This document shows, in pieces, positions 6,271-6,422 of a DNA stretch of 6,422 nt (positions within the stretch are counted from its first letter, which is position 1; every line of letters starts with the position of its first letter). The translations under genes and the position numbers were made by a program. Under the pieces are notes generated by a model. The model saw nothing but the letters and a program-made list of their open reading frames with translations. It ran no database searches and was not told where the DNA came from. The DNA is from Oligosphaeraceae bacterium (lineage in GTDB: Bacteria > Verrucomicrobiota > Lentisphaeria > Oligosphaerales > Oligosphaeraceae), in the NCBI GenBank assembly GCA_012515455.1, contig JAAYYJ010000317.1, forward strand, positions 1-6,422, in the 5' to 3' direction.

Positions 6271-6300
6271 TTGACCTTATCGGCCCTCCCCGAATGTAAT
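6271..6300 (+). promoter_or_regulatory. Promoter-like sequence directed to the right edge
   Basis: TTGACC (6271-6276, 5 of 6 to TTGACA) and TGTAAT (6295-6300, 5 of 6 to TATAAT) are separated by 18 bases. Transcription would start near 6307 and run off the window, so a gene could begin beyond 6422. GC-rich surroundings make the match stand out, but a chance hit cannot be excluded. Confidence 0.35.
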
Positions 6301-6422
6301 GATTGAACGGTGCCGCAATTCGCCGGCCTCCGCCGCCCCACGCGCGCGCGTCCAAACAGGGACGGAGGTCCCCCCAATCGGTGGGGTGGGCCCACCGGTA
6401 GAATCAAGGGCACGGGGCAAAA

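Larger units (their letters stand above)
5917..6422. other. Right-end region with no convincing gene
   Basis: The short open frames here (for example 6012-6215 minus, 6087-6299 plus, 6222-6413 minus) give low-complexity or unrecognisable translations without good ribosome sites. A 14-base palindrome CCGGCTGCAGCCGG (5925-5938) lies nine bases past the hydrolase stop but has no loop or T-run, so it is not a credible intrinsic terminator. Other structure: an inverted-repeat pair (6030-6213), a promoter-like pair (6271-6300), a 22-base imperfect direct repeat (6249-6270 and 6326-6347, 19 matches), the alternating palindrome ACGCGCGCGCGT (6340-6351) and the palindrome GGTGGGCCCACC (6385-6396). Confidence 0.6.

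Overview
This is a GC-rich bacterial chromosomal segment with two divergently oriented blocks and a gene-free right end. On the minus strand lies a complete glyceraldehyde-3-phosphate dehydrogenase gene (91-1104) that ends in a textbook rho-independent terminator (29-71). On the plus strand lies a tight three-gene run: iorA (1588-3348) and iorB (3345-3938), encoding the two subunits of an oxygen-sensitive, ferredoxin-linked indolepyruvate oxidoreductase, followed by a large two-domain alpha/beta-hydrolase of the acetyl-xylan-esterase type (4015-5916). The last 506 bases hold no convincing gene, but contain a pair of inverted repeats about 184 bp apart end to end and a promoter-like sequence pointing off the right edge.

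Organism: an IOR enzyme with two [4Fe-4S] clusters implies an anaerobe that handles aromatic amino acids through ferredoxin. The large carbohydrate-esterase-like protein suggests a polysaccharide user. Together with the GC content and the bacterial-type NAD-dependent GAPDH, this fits a gut or sediment anaerobe, for example of the Planctomycetota/Verrucomicrobiota/Lentisphaerota group. That placement is an impression from protein style and was not tested.

The 483-base divergent intergenic region (1105-1587) is the most unusual part. Beside the gap promoter, whose -10 box is bracketed by a perfect 9-bp inverted repeat, it carries an imperfect ~31-bp direct repeat. It also carries a decayed N-terminal piece of a second GAPDH gene (about 1373-1448) in the same orientation as the intact gap, pointing to a past tandem duplication and loss, or replacement, of a gap gene. 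The intact GAPDH has an odd cysteine-rich C-terminus.

Functionally, iorA and iorB overlap by four bases and surely make one alpha/beta enzyme. The hydrolase follows after 76 bases with its own strong ribosome site and no U-tract terminator between, so co-transcription is plausible, although no metabolic link is obvious. I found no mobile-element gene, CRISPR array, tRNA or rRNA. Nothing here amounts to a clear new system; the best leads are the gap remnant, the Cys tail and the inverted-repeat element at the right end.
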